Source: Salinimicrobium profundisediminis
GTDB lineage: Bacteria > Bacteroidota > Bacteroidia > Flavobacteriales > Flavobacteriaceae
Reading direction: 5' to 3'
DNA length: 64,000 nt
NCBI RefSeq assembly: GCF_026241755.1
Contig: NZ_JAPJDA010000014.1
Location: forward strand, 1 to 64,000
Positions 42,266-51,744 of this stretch are shown piece after piece. Within the stretch, counting starts at the first letter, position 1. Each line of letters begins with the position of its first letter. The position numbers and the translations under genes were made by a program. The notes under the pieces are model-generated. The model was given only the letters and a program-made list of their open reading frames with translations. It was not told where the DNA came from and searched no databases.

Positions 42266-45200
42266 TTATTCTGAAGTATTTATATAATATTCGAGTTGGG
42301 AGCGGCTATCAAGATAGCTGCCCAATGCCTGCCAGGCATTCACTTCTATGCGTACGGCATCGCGTATGTTTTGCAGGAAAGTCACATAGTCAATTGCTCC
42401 TTCCCGATAAGCGATGATGGCCCCTGCCCGCTGTTCTCTGGCCAAGGGTAGCGCTTCTTCCTGATAGTATGTCCAGGAATTAAGCCACTTCAGGTATTCT
42501 TCGCGTGCCTCAGCATAAGCTGTCTTTAGCTCAAACTGCGTCTGCTGTAAATTAGCTTCAGCTATTTCGCGGTTTATTTTTGCTGATTGTGTTCTGCCCA
42601 ATTCAGGTCCAAAGAACAAAGGAATGCTGATCCCTACCTGATATTGATAAAAGCCGGTTTGGCCGTCAATTTTCTGCCTGCCGTACTGCGCCTGAAATTT
42701 CGGAAGAAACTGCGATCGCCTCTCCCTTAGGGTTGCATCAGCCACCTCTATCCTTTGTTCATACACATTGAGCAGGGGATGGTTCCCAAGGGGTTGCAGT
42801 AATCCGCTAATGGGCTCATCAAACTGATCGGCAGGAACATTAGGTACCGTGTAAAGTGTGTCACTGGCAAACCACAGGTTGAATCGCTGCAAGGCTCCAA
42901 GATAATCCCTATAGGCCTGCTCTTTTTGTATTTCAACTTCATTGCCCTGGTTTACCGTAGCCAGGTATTCAAGTCTCGAGATTGTCTCTGTTTCCAACCT
43001 GATCTGTGCAGCTCTCTCAATATCGGTAAAGGCTGAATCCAGACTGTATAAGGTCTCATACTCATTTTTAGCAGCATATACCGACGCCCAGGCCTGACTT
43101 ACCTCCAGTTCTACTTCAAGAATGGAAAGATCAAGGGCTTCTTCTGCCAGGGCCACCCTTTCCTTCTGCAACTTCAGGCGTGGCGCAATACCAAAGATGT
43201 CGATATTCTGTTGCTGAACCCCAATTTGTGTATAGACACCAAGATCAGCATTACTCGAACCACCGCTAATTTCTTCTGCGCCGGTGAATATCTGGGTATT
43301 ACCAAGGTCCCAGGCCGTTTTCTTTAAAGCCTGCTGACTTTCTATCTCCAGGGCAGCAGCTCTTATTCTCGGAAAAGCCTCTATTGCCCGTTCCTTGGCC
43401 TCTTCTAACGAGAGGACTGGCAAAGAATCCTGTTGGACAATTATTTCAGCCTGAGCCGGAGAATTTTTCTGTGAAGAACTGTTTTCCTGTGCCTCTGCAG
43501 GGGTGCTAAATCCTAAGAGGCTTCCGACAGAAAGCAATGCCACCACTATTGCAGGGGCTGGTGCAAAGCCATTATTGTTATTACTATTTCTTCTGTTTTT
43601 CATATTTTCTATTAAAGTATAAAGGACTGGCAACACCACAAGGGTGAGAAGGGTAGCTGTAAGCATACCTCCAATAACCACGGTTGCTAAAGGGCGCTGC
43701 ACCTCTGCACCGGCCGAAGAAGAAAATGCCATTGGCATAAATCCTAAAATATCTGTTACCGCTGTAAGCATGATCGGCCTGATTCGTTCTTTCGTACCCA
43801 TAAAAATCCGGTCTTTGATACTGGTTACGCCTTCTTCTTTTAATGAATTAAAGCGATTCACCAGGACCAGACCGTTAAGTACTGCCACTCCAAAGAGCAC
43901 GATAAAGCCTACACCTGCAGAGATACTAAAGGGCATGTCCCGGAGCCACAGGGCGAAAACACCCCCAATGGCCGCTAATGGAATGGCCATATAAATCATG
44001 ATAGACTGCGAGAATGAGCCCAGGGCAAAATACAGCAGCACGAATATCAGCAAGAGAGCGATAGGCACCACAATAATCAGGCGGTCTTTGGCATTTTGAA
44101 GGTTCTCAAACTCACCGCCATAAGAAATGTAGTAACCTGGAGGTAAATCCAGTTCGGCACCCAGTTTTGCCTGAATATCATTCACAACCGACTCTACGTC
44201 ACGGCCCCTCACATTTACCCCAACGTATGTTCTGCGATAGGTGTCGTCTCTGGAAATTTGCATTGGCCCGGGAACAAAGCTGATATCAGCTACTTCATTA
44301 ATCGGGACTTGGGTACCATTAGGCAGATCAATGTATAAAGTCCGTATATCTTCAATACTCTGTCGGTGCTCTTCATCAAAGCGCACTACCAGGTCGAAAC
44401 GTCTTTCTCCTTCAAAAACCACTCCTGCCACTCCACCTGCAAAAGCGGTATTTATATATTCATTTATTTTTTCGATTTCCAGCCCGTACTGTGCTAACTT
44501 GTCACGATTGTAGCGTACCGTCATTTGTGGGAGACCAGAAGTTCTCTCTGCATTTACATCTCCTGTTCCGGGTACAGTTTGAATAATCTCTGCCATTTCC
44601 TGAACCTTAGTGGATAGAACTTCCAAATCCTCGCCATAGAGTTTTACCGCAATATCTTCTCTTACCCCTTCCAATAGCTCATTAAACCTTAGCTCTATAG
44701 GTTGGGTAAAAACAAGGTTGACACCTGTGAGGTTTTTATTGAGTAGGTCCTGGATTTGTTCAATGAGTTCCTCTTTTGTGTCAGCAGAAACCCATTTGTC
44801 CCTGTCTTTTTCGAGTATGATGTACATATCTGCTATATCCATCGGCATGGGATCAGTAGGAATATCGGCCACCCCAATTCGGGCTGTTGCTGTCTCTATT
44901 TCCGGGAAGTTGTCCAAAAGTAAGGTCTCAATTTTTTTAGAGACTTCAATAGATTCATTTAATGAACTACCTGGACGGATTAAAGCTTGCATGGCAATGT
45001 CCCCTTCATCCAGCTGCGGAATAAATTCTCCCCCCATCGCGGAAAAAACATAGCCTGCAGCCCCCAATAAAACAATAGATCCTATGATCACCGCAGCTTT
45101 GAGGCGGAGGGAAGCTTTTAAGAGCGGAAGGTAAGCACGGTGAATGCCACCAATGATTTTATCACTGACTCTTTCCAGCCAGCGTTCTAACTTGCCATAC

Positions 45201-46741
45201 CAGTTTTTCTTGTTTTCAATCGGCTTCATAAACAATGCCGTCATCATAGGAACGTAGGTAAGGCACAAGATAATGGCACCTATCATTGCAAAACCAAAAG
45301 TATAGGCCATTGGCTTGAACATTTTGCCTTCCACTCCTGTTAGGAACAAGATGGGTGTAAACACAATAAGGATGATAACCTGGCCGAAAAATGCCGACCC
45401 CATCATAGTGCTTCCGGAATCGTAAGCGACCTCATCCATGACCGCCTGATTAAATTTGACTTTTCCGGCTTTGATCCTTTTATGGATTTCATAAACGGCA
45501 CCTTCTATAATAATAACCGCCCCATCAATAATTATCCCGAAGTCAATGGCCCCCAGGCTCATTAAATTTGCCCAAACCCCAAACTGCTTCATCAGGATGA
45601 AGGCAAAGAGCAAGGACAGCGGAATGGTAGTGGCTGTAATGAGGCCCCCACGCAAACTCCCCAATAGGAATACCAATGCAAAGATTACGATTAAAGCACC
45701 TTCCAACAGGTTTTTAGTCACGGTATCGGTTGTTCTTCCAATAAGGGCGCTTTGGTCAATGATGGGCCTTATTTCAAGTCCTTCCGGCAAGGATTCTTCT
45801 ACCTCCGCCATCCTTTCCTGGACCCTCTGTATTACCGCATTGGGGTTTGAGCCCCTCAGCATCATAATAATACCGCCCACAGCTTCCTCTCCATCCTGAG
45901 TAAAAGCACCATAACGCACCTGACTTCCGAAACTCACTTTTTCGGCAATATTTCCAACTGTAACAGGAATCCCGTTTTCATTGGTAACCACTATTTTCCT
46001 GATGTCATCTAAAGACTGGATCAGGCCTTCTCCCCGAATGAAGTTGGACATTCTGTTCCTTTCAATGTAGGCTCCCCCGGTATTTACATTGTTCCGGGCC
46101 AGGGCCTCGTAAACCTGGGAGATGCTTACATCCAGCGCATTTAATTTCTCAGGACTAATAGCTACTTCGTACTGTTTGATGTATCCTCCAAAGGAATTCA
46201 CTTCTACAACACCTTCAAGGAGTGTCAGCTGTCTCTTAATAATCCAGTCCTGAATACTTCGGAGCTCCGTAGGAGTATACTCCTCTTCATAATCTGGTTG
46301 TGGCTGGATGGTATATTCATAAATCTGTCCCAGCCCGGTGGAAATAGGCCCCATAGTTGGGCTACCAAAGTTTTCGGGAATGGTTTCCTGCAGCTCTGTC
46401 AATTTTTCCTGAACCAGCTGCCGGGGCAAATAAGTTCCCATGTCATCTTCAAAGACGATGGTTACCACGGATAGTCCAAAGCGGGAAACAGATCGTAATT
46501 CAGTCACCCCGGGGAGATTACCCATTGCCAGTTCGACCGGATAAGTGACAAACTGTTCAATATCTTCAGTACCTAAGCTGGGAGATTGGGTAATCACCTG
46601 TACCTGGTTATTTGTAATATCAGGAACTGAACCCAGGTTCACGGTCATCATCGACCATATTCCGGCTCCTATAAGTGCCAATGTTAGCAGTCCTACTATA
46701 AACTTGTTGTTTATAGAGAATGCTATAATTTTGTTAATCAT
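42266..46741 (-). CDS. CusA/CzcA metal RND pump fused to a TolC-like outer-membrane channel
   Basis: A 1491-residue protein. Residues 1 to about 1045 are a complete heavy-metal RND pump (GVWANLMSLGAIDFGIIIDG and the acidic helix-4 region, two periplasmic loops, twelve helices). From M1047 the chain starts MKNRRNSNNNNGFAPAP. It continues with a hydrophobic helix and an AEAQ end that looks like a signal peptide cleavage site (about 1083). A full TolC-type outer-membrane factor of about 400 residues follows, with two repeats of coiled-coil barrel. Such fusions occur in Bacteroidota. The junction could be cut by signal peptidase, or the channel could be made separately from the internal ATG at 43603. 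Substrate likely Cu/Ag or Co/Zn/Cd. Confidence 0.93.
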   Translation of the reverse strand: MINKIIAFSINNKFIVGLLTLALIGAGIWSMMTVNLGSVPDITNNQVQVITQSPSLGTEDIEQFVTYPVELAMGNLPGVTELRSVSRFGLSVVTIVFEDDMGTYLPRQLVQEKLTELQETIPENFGSPTMGPISTGLGQIYEYTIQPQPDYEEEYTPTELRSIQDWIIKRQLTLLEGVVEVNSFGGYIKQYEVAISPEKLNALDVSISQVYEALARNNVNTGGAYIERNRMSNFIRGEGLIQSLDDIRKIVVTNENGIPVTVGNIAEKVSFGSQVRYGAFTQDGEEAVGGIIMMLRGSNPNAVIQRVQERMAEVEESLPEGLEIRPIIDQSALIGRTTDTVTKNLLEGALIVIFALVFLLGSLRGGLITATTIPLSLLFAFILMKQFGVWANLMSLGAIDFGIIIDGAVIIIEGAVYEIHKRIKAGKVKFNQAVMDEVAYDSGSTMMGSAFFGQVIILIVFTPILFLTGVEGKMFKPMAYTFGFAMIGAIILCLTYVPMMTALFMKPIENKKNWYGKLERWLERVSDKIIGGIHRAYLPLLKASLRLKAAVIIGSIVLLGAAGYVFSAMGGEFIPQLDEGDIAMQALIRPGSSLNESIEVSKKIETLLLDNFPEIETATARIGVADIPTDPMPMDIADMYIILEKDRDKWVSADTKEELIEQIQDLLNKNLTGVNLVFTQPIELRFNELLEGVREDIAVKLYGEDLEVLSTKVQEMAEIIQTVPGTGDVNAERTSGLPQMTVRYNRDKLAQYGLEIEKINEYINTAFAGGVAGVVFEGERRFDLVVRFDEEHRQSIEDIRTLYIDLPNGTQVPINEVADISFVPGPMQISRDDTYRRTYVGVNVRGRDVESVVNDIQAKLGAELDLPPGYYISYGGEFENLQNAKDRLIIVVPIALLLIFVLLYFALGSFSQSIMIYMAIPLAAIGGVFALWLRDMPFSISAGVGFIVLFGVAVLNGLVLVNRFNSLKEEGVTSIKDRIFMGTKERIRPIMLTAVTDILGFMPMAFSSSAGAEVQRPLATVVIGGMLTATLLTLVVLPVLYTLIENMKNRRNSNNNNGFAPAPAIVVALLSVGSLLGFSTPAEAQENSSSQKNSPAQAEIIVQQDSLPVLSLEEAKERAIEAFPRIRAAALEIESQQALKKTAWDLGNTQIFTGAEEISGGSSNADLGVYTQIGVQQQNIDIFGIAPRLKLQKERVALAEEALDLSILEVELEVSQAWASVYAAKNEYETLYSLDSAFTDIERAAQIRLETETISRLEYLATVNQGNEVEIQKEQAYRDYLGALQRFNLWFASDTLYTVPNVPADQFDEPISGLLQPLGNHPLLNVYEQRIEVADATLRERRSQFLPKFQAQYGRQKIDGQTGFYQYQVGISIPLFFGPELGRTQSAKINREIAEANLQQTQFELKTAYAEAREEYLKWLNSWTYYQEEALPLAREQRAGAIIAYREGAIDYVTFLQNIRDAVRIEVNAWQALGSYLDSRSQLEYYINTSE

Positions 46742-46834
46742 TAATAATAGAATTTAATTCAACGTAAATAGATGAGATGGCCATTAAAGAAGTCAATGGC
46801 GTAAGGATATAATTATCCTATCACAAAAGTTGAA

Positions 46835-47227
46835 TTATACGCGGGGAGGTTGAAAAATTCCGCCTAGGGCGGCAGAAGAAAACGGAGGCTGGTAAAAAAC
46901 ACTTATACTTTGATCCTCTAAAGGTTCAATTACAGCTAGCTCAAAAGTATCTGAGTTAACAAACGAAAATCCATGAGAACAAACATGATGACCCTGTAAA
47001 GGGAGTTCGCCGTCATGTCCATCGTCCTGGTGTCTATTCAAATTTTTCTGATCTCCGTAGTGGTAATCCAGAAATTCAATAAAGCCAATACCAGTGTCTC
47101 CTGTTTGTTCATTATAATGTTCAATAAGATTCGGTATCTTCAGTAGTTCACAACACCAATCCATTACTGGTCCCGAAGATTGGAACAAGAAAATGATGGA
47201 TAGAAAAGTGGTTGCTAATACTTTCAT
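46835..47227 (-). CDS. Small exported His-rich protein upstream of the RND operon
   Basis: About 130 residues from the ATG at 47227 (MKVLATTFLSIIFLFQSSG, a signal peptide); an 11-residue longer frame is open but looks non-coding. The mature part carries several His/Asp/Cys residues suited to metal binding (WCCELL, HQDDGHDGELPLQGHHVCSHG). It precedes the CusA-type gene by about 90 bases on the same strand. Proteins of this kind (also found as small partners of Cus systems in this phylum) may be metal-binding periplasmic helpers. Role inferred. Confidence 0.62.
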   Translation of the reverse strand: MKVLATTFLSIIFLFQSSGPVMDWCCELLKIPNLIEHYNEQTGDTGIGFIEFLDYHYGDQKNLNRHQDDGHDGELPLQGHHVCSHGFSFVNSDTFELAVIEPLEDQSISVFYQPPFSSAALGGIFQPPRV

Positions 47228-47444
47228 CTGGGCACAAAAGTAATAAAAAAAAACTTGCAATTGGATTGCAAAAGATGAACTTCAAAAAGGAGAGAGAGAC
47301 TTTGCGGTTTTCTTTTGATAAATTTATATAAAATTTAGAATAGGGAAGACTTAGGAGTAGTTTTACCCGAAACAGTTGTCCCGGAAAAAAAATCAGTGGA
47401 CCGGAGGTAAATGAACTGAGTCCTTTTTCGTTTTATTTAATAAG

Positions 47445-47475
47445 TTGCTTAAATAATAAAAAATATATAACTTAG
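47445..47475 (+). promoter_or_regulatory. Candidate promoter of the arsR-merTP operon
   Basis: GTTGC at 47445 and TAACTTAG at 47468-47475 are spaced about 20 bases apart, as the TTTG (-33) and TAnnTTTG (-7) boxes of Bacteroidota should be; the -7 box has one mismatch. The ATG follows 18 bases later. ArsR would be expected to bind near here, but I see no clear inverted repeat. Confidence 0.35.
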
Positions 47476-47493
47476 CAGCCTTAAAAATAATTT

Positions 47494-47865
47494 ATGAAAC
47501 TCGAAATCACCTGTACACGTGCTGAAGCTAACCAAAAGCAGCTTTTAAATTGTCAGGCAACAATTGAAAATTTGGACAATGGTTTCCGGCAAATGACAAA
47601 ACTCCTCTCTATTGCGGGTAATGATGTGCGTTTAAAGATTCTCTTCCTTTTAGATTTGGAGAATGAATTATGCCCCTGTGATATAGCAGACATTTTGGAA
47701 ATGAGTGTACCTGCTATTTCACAACATCTTCGGAAAATGAAGGATGCCGGCTTGATTGCCTCCAGAAGGGAGGGACAAACTTTGTATTATTCGCTGGTGA
47801 AATCTGAAACCCAAATTTTGAATAATATCTTCACTTCAATTAAATCATTAAAGAAATCTGCTTAA
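47494..47865 (+). CDS. ArsR-family metal-sensing repressor
   Basis: A 123-residue winged-helix repressor. The ArsR helix-turn-helix region reads ENELCPCDIADILEMSVPAI, then SQHLRKMKDAGLIASRREGQ. The C60-P-C62 pair in the recognition-helix region is the usual metal-sensing place (ELCVCD in ArsR), and C7 and C20 could add ligands. The MerTP gene starts one base after its stop, so it should control the mercury-type operon that follows. Confidence 0.9.
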   Translation: MKLEITCTRAEANQKQLLNCQATIENLDNGFRQMTKLLSIAGNDVRLKILFLLDLENELCPCDIADILEMSVPAISQHLRKMKDAGLIASRREGQTLYYSLVKSETQILNNIFTSIKSLKKSA

Positions 47866-47866
47866 A

Positions 47867-48475
47867 ATGGATACATCCCAAAATAAATCCAATAAAGCCG
47901 CTTTAGGCGGGTTAGTAGCAGCTATAGCGGCATCTTTATGTTGTATTGCCCCGGTTCTTGCCCTCGTAGCAGGTACAAGTGGCATGGCGACTACCTTCTC
48001 GTGGATGGAACCTTTCCGACCTTATTTAATTGCTCTCACGGTTTTAATCCTGGGCCTGGCCTGGTATCAAAAGTTGAGATCCCGAAAAGAAGCTGAAAGC
48101 GATTGCGGATGTGCAGAAGATGAAAAACAATCTTTTTTGCAGACAAAGAAGTTTTTACTGGTTGTAACCTTATTTGCAGGGCTTATGCTGGCTTTTCCAA
48201 ATTACTCCGAGGTGTTTTACAGCCAGCCCAACAAGGAAATAGTCTATGTCTCACAATCAAATATTGTCAAGGAAATTTTTGATGTACAAGGAATGACCTG
48301 CGCAGGATGTGAAGCACCTGTGGAAAATGAAGTCAACAAACTTGGGGGTATTTTATCAGTCAAGGCAAGCTATGAAAATGCCAATACGGTAGTTGAATAT
48401 GACAAAACAAAAGTAGATAATGCTGCAATTATTAAAGCCATAAGCAGGACCGGTTATAAGGTAGTAGATAAGTAA
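47867..48475 (+). CDS. merTP: Mercuric transport protein MerTP-like (MerT fused to HMA domain)
   Basis: A 202-residue protein. The MerT part has three membrane helices with the paired cysteines C25-C26 in the first helix (SLCCIAPVLA) and a second pair (C80, C82) in the loop. A C-terminal HMA domain has the metal-binding C145 and C148 (GMTCAGCEAP). It brings Hg2+ into the cytoplasm for reduction. It lies between an ArsR repressor and a disulfide oxidoreductase, and the genes form one operon. Confidence 0.9.
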   Translation: MDTSQNKSNKAALGGLVAAIAASLCCIAPVLALVAGTSGMATTFSWMEPFRPYLIALTVLILGLAWYQKLRSRKEAESDCGCAEDEKQSFLQTKKFLLVVTLFAGLMLAFPNYSEVFYSQPNKEIVYVSQSNIVKEIFDVQGMTCAGCEAPVENEVNKLGGILSVKASYENANTVVEYDKTKVDNAAIIKAISRTGYKVVDK

Positions 48476-48590
48476 CCTAAAAAAAGGGCAAGATGAAGCC
48501 AGCATGATGCTGGACGCAAAAATGGCAATATTCAGGGAAAGATTAAAAACCTGTGCTGAATTCCCTTGGTTTGTGCCAAAATATAAACAC

Positions 48591-49937
48591 ATGAAAAAGT
48601 ATGATGTTTTTGTAATAGGTTCCGGAATGGCAGGAATGAATGTGGCCAATAAATGTGCTTCTAAAGGACTTAGGGTAGGAATAACAGATGAATTGCCCTA
48701 TGGTGGTACCTGTGCCCTTCGTGGCTGTGACCCAAAAAAGATCATGCTCGGCCCTACTGAAGCAAAACATCTGGCTGATAATTTATACGAGAAGCAAATT
48801 TCTGAAGTACCAGCTATTTACTGGCAGGAAGCAATGAAATTCAAACAGGATTTTGTGGATGCTATGCCGCCTAAAATTGAAAAAGCTTACGAAAAAAACA
48901 AAATTAATACATTTCATGACTCAGCTAAATTTATTTCTGAAACTAAATTGAAGGTAGGAAATGAAACTATAGAAGCCGGAAAGATTATAATAGCCACGGG
49001 TGCAAAACCGAGAAAGTTGGATATCCAGGGTGAGGAGTATGTTATTAGCAGTACAGATTTTCTTAATTTCAAATCCCTCCCATCCTCTTTGCTGTTTATT
49101 GGCGGTGGGTACATCGCTTTTGAGTTTGCACATATGGCTGCCCGTTTTGGCTGTAAAGTGACCATAATTCACAGAGGGAAAAGGCCACTGGAGAATTTTG
49201 ATCCTTTTATAGTAGATCAATTAACGGAAGCTACCAAAAAGTTAGGCATACAATTAATTCTGAACACCAACGTTACAGCGATTGAAGAGGCTAATGGAGC
49301 TTTTCGCGTAACCGGAAAAGGTGAAAGCGGGGAAAAGAAATGGGAGGCTGCGCAGGTGATTAATTCGGCGGGAAGGCTTCCTGCCATTTTTGATTTGAAC
49401 CTGCAAAAAGCAAATATCGCCTTTAGTAAAAAAGGAGTTGAAGTGAATGAATATTTGCAAAGTACCACCAATTCAAATGTCTATGCTGCCGGGGATGCAG
49501 CAGATACAGATGGTATTCCCCTTACACCTGTTGCAGTTATGGAAGGACATATTGTAGCATCCAATATAATAAAAGGCAACACTAAAAAACCAGATTACAC
49601 CGCCATTCCCACCGTGGTTTTTACGCTGCCCACAATGGCTTCGGTAGGATTATCTGAAGAAGAAGCCACTAGAAAAGGTCTAAACTTTAAGGTGAACAAG
49701 GATCGTGTTTCCCACTGGTTTACCGCGAAAAGGATCAACGAGAAAACCTATGCCTATAAAACAATCGTTGAGAAAGAAACCGGAAAAATTTTGGGAGCAC
49801 ATCTCATTGGCCCTCACGCCGAGGAAGTCATAAATTTATTTGCCCTGGCTATAAAAGCGGGATTTACTTCCAAAGATTTAAAAACCATGATCCTAACCTA
49901 TCCTTCATCAGGTTCAGATGTTGTATATATGGTATGA
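48591..49937 (+). CDS. MerA-like FAD-dependent disulfide oxidoreductase
   Basis: A 448-residue flavoprotein of the pyridine-nucleotide disulfide oxidoreductase family. I start it at ATG 48591 because the FAD-binding strand KYDVFVIGSGMAGM begins there; a frame upstream to 48504 encodes nothing family-like. The redox pair C41/C46 lies in GGTCALRGCDPKK. NADPH-binding and dimer domains follow. The MerA vicinal Cys pair at the C-terminus (needed for Hg2+ hand-over) is absent: the chain ends SGSDVVYMV. In the operon after MerTP it may reduce Hg2+ by another route or act on a thiol. Confidence 0.85.
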   Translation: MKKYDVFVIGSGMAGMNVANKCASKGLRVGITDELPYGGTCALRGCDPKKIMLGPTEAKHLADNLYEKQISEVPAIYWQEAMKFKQDFVDAMPPKIEKAYEKNKINTFHDSAKFISETKLKVGNETIEAGKIIIATGAKPRKLDIQGEEYVISSTDFLNFKSLPSSLLFIGGGYIAFEFAHMAARFGCKVTIIHRGKRPLENFDPFIVDQLTEATKKLGIQLILNTNVTAIEEANGAFRVTGKGESGEKKWEAAQVINSAGRLPAIFDLNLQKANIAFSKKGVEVNEYLQSTTNSNVYAAGDAADTDGIPLTPVAVMEGHIVASNIIKGNTKKPDYTAIPTVVFTLPTMASVGLSEEEATRKGLNFKVNKDRVSHWFTAKRINEKTYAYKTIVEKETGKILGAHLIGPHAEEVINLFALAIKAGFTSKDLKTMILTYPSSGSDVVYMV

Positions 49938-49958
49938 TTAACTAAAAATAATAGAAAA

Positions 49959-50183
49959 ATGAATTCATTTATCACCGAATCAACAATCACTTGCCCTAAT
50001 TGCGGCCACTTCAAACAAGAAGAAATGCCTACAGATGCGTGCCAGTTCTTTTATGAATGTGAGCAATGTAAAGAGGTTTTAAAACCCAAAGAGGGAGACT
50101 GCTGTGTATACTGTTCTTATGGCAGCGTACCGTGTCCTTCTATCCAACAAAATAATACTTGCGGGTCTTCTAATTATTGCTAA
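49959..50183 (+). CDS. GDCCVxC-domain small cysteine-rich protein
   Basis: A 74-residue protein with zinc-ribbon-like pairs: TCPNCGH near residue 10, ECEQCKE near 33 and the family motif GDCCVYCSYG near 46-55, followed by CPS and a final Cys. This family is commonly found at the end of mercury operons and can be a selenoprotein in other bacteria; here all positions are ordinary Cys. It probably binds Hg2+ or helps the flavoprotein. 21 bases separate it from the upstream gene. Confidence 0.85.
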   Translation: MNSFITESTITCPNCGHFKQEEMPTDACQFFYECEQCKEVLKPKEGDCCVYCSYGSVPCPSIQQNNTCGSSNYC

Positions 50184-50302
50184 TAAGTTACAATAAAAAA
50201 GATGGCTCATGGATATAAGAATAGGTAAAAGCGCTTAAAAAATACCTATAGGTCAAAATCAAGAGATTTTATTGAAGTGATGTTCTATTTAAAAATGGTT
50301 TT

Positions 50303-51646
50303 ATGAGCGACTATAAAAAAGGAAGTTTATCTCTTGCCAATGCAGTGGCAATGGGTACTGGAGTAATGATAGGAGCCGGGATTTTCGCACTTCTTGGACA
50401 GGTGGCAGAATTATCAGGAGAATATTTCGCCCTATCTTTTATAGTAGGAGGTATAATTTCAGGATTCAGTGCTTATTCCTATATAAAAATGGCCGATGCC
50501 TATCCTTCTGCCGGAGGTATTGCTATGTTTCTTCAGAAGGCATATGGTAAAGGAACTATAACAGCATTCGCTGCATTATTAATGGCTTTTTCCATGATTC
50601 TGAATGAAAGTCTCGTTGCCCGAACCTTCGGCACCTACACTATGCAACTATTCAATGGGAATGAAAATAGTTTCTGGGTTCCGGTTCTTGCTGTGGCATT
50701 ATTGGTTACCGCTTTTGTTGTCAATATTTTAGGAAATGAGGTTATTGGCAAAACCGCTATGACCACAGCTGCAATAAAGATTGGTGGCATTTTAATATTC
50801 GCGGTGGGAACCTTATGGGCAGCAGAATTTAGTATTGGCTCGGCATTACCCTCAGGTGGCCCTGAAAATAAAGTTATAGATTACATTGCCTCACTTGCTC
50901 TTACCATACTAGCATATAAAGGATTTACCACAATAACCAACAGCGGGGGAGAAGTAAAAAATCCTCACAAAAATGTGGGGCGTGCAATTGTTTTATCATT
51001 AATAATTTGTGCAGTAGTGTATTTTATGACCGCCTGGGCGGTAGGAGCAAATCTTAGCATCCCTGAGATTGTTCAGGCAAAGGACTATGCGTTGGCAGAG
51101 GCTGCGCGTCCTCTATTCGGGAACTACGGTCTTTGGTTTACAGTGGGGATCGCCATAGTTGCAACCATTACCGGAGTTATCTTCAGTATATTTGCTGTCT
51201 CCCGGATGACCGCAATGCTTACGAACATGAAATTGATTCCGCATTCACACTTAGGGATGCCTGGAAACATTCAGCAACACATGTTGGTCTATATAGTGGT
51301 ACTTTCGATTGCCCTTACTGTTCTTTTTGACCTTTCGGGCATTGCTGCAATGGGGGCAATTTTTTATCTCATCATGGATATCATTATTCATGTGGGGGTG
51401 CTGAAACATATGAAGGAAAAGGTAAAGGCGAATTCTGCTATCGTCGTCACAGCGATTGTAATGGATGTTGTTGTTCTGGCAGGTTTTATCTGGGTAAAGG
51501 TTCAAACTAATCTTACGGTAGTACTTGTATCAGCTGGACTTATAACTATTATCTTTTTTGGAGAAAAATTATTTTTGAGAGGGGCTAAAAAGAGATCTGA
51601 TGAAGAGGAAGACCATAAACATCGAGGGAATCAAAAAGAAAAATAA
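50303..51646 (+). CDS. APC-family permease after the mercury operon
   Basis: A 447-residue, 12-helix APC transporter with the glycine-rich first helix (NAVAMGTGVMIGAGIFALLG) and the KGFTTITNSGGEVKNPHKNV segment. It differs from the permease at 27614-28930. The 119-bp gap before it has no clear promoter, so it might be read from the arsR operon. The C-terminus is highly charged (KKRSDEEEDHKHRG). Confidence 0.83.
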   Translation: MSDYKKGSLSLANAVAMGTGVMIGAGIFALLGQVAELSGEYFALSFIVGGIISGFSAYSYIKMADAYPSAGGIAMFLQKAYGKGTITAFAALLMAFSMILNESLVARTFGTYTMQLFNGNENSFWVPVLAVALLVTAFVVNILGNEVIGKTAMTTAAIKIGGILIFAVGTLWAAEFSIGSALPSGGPENKVIDYIASLALTILAYKGFTTITNSGGEVKNPHKNVGRAIVLSLIICAVVYFMTAWAVGANLSIPEIVQAKDYALAEAARPLFGNYGLWFTVGIAIVATITGVIFSIFAVSRMTAMLTNMKLIPHSHLGMPGNIQQHMLVYIVVLSIALTVLFDLSGIAAMGAIFYLIMDIIIHVGVLKHMKEKVKANSAIVVTAIVMDVVVLAGFIWVKVQTNLTVVLVSAGLITIIFFGEKLFLRGAKKRSDEEEDHKHRGNQKEK

Positions 51647-51699
51647 ATACATAAAGTAAAGCTAGCGATCAAACGTGATGTAATAAAATAAAGAATAGG

Positions 51700-51744
51700 T
51701 CAAAAATTAATTACGTTCTCTAAAGTTTCATCCGTATCCTTGTG
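51700..51744 (-). pseudogene. C-terminal tail of a second, diverged integrase
   Basis: The last 14 residues of the frame at 51700-51924 read HKDTDETLENVINF, followed by a stop. The intact integrase ends MHKDTDEALHSVINF and stops. The upstream part of the frame is chloride channel, so the integrase tail was joined to it by deletion or recombination. The differences show the tail comes from another integrase, not a copy of the resident one. It marks an older element end or integrase exchange. Confidence 0.6.

Noticed and set aside
48504-48590. Extended N-terminus of the MerA-like flavoprotein
   Set aside because: The FAD-binding strand starts right after the ATG at 48591, as in related enzymes; the upstream codons match nothing.
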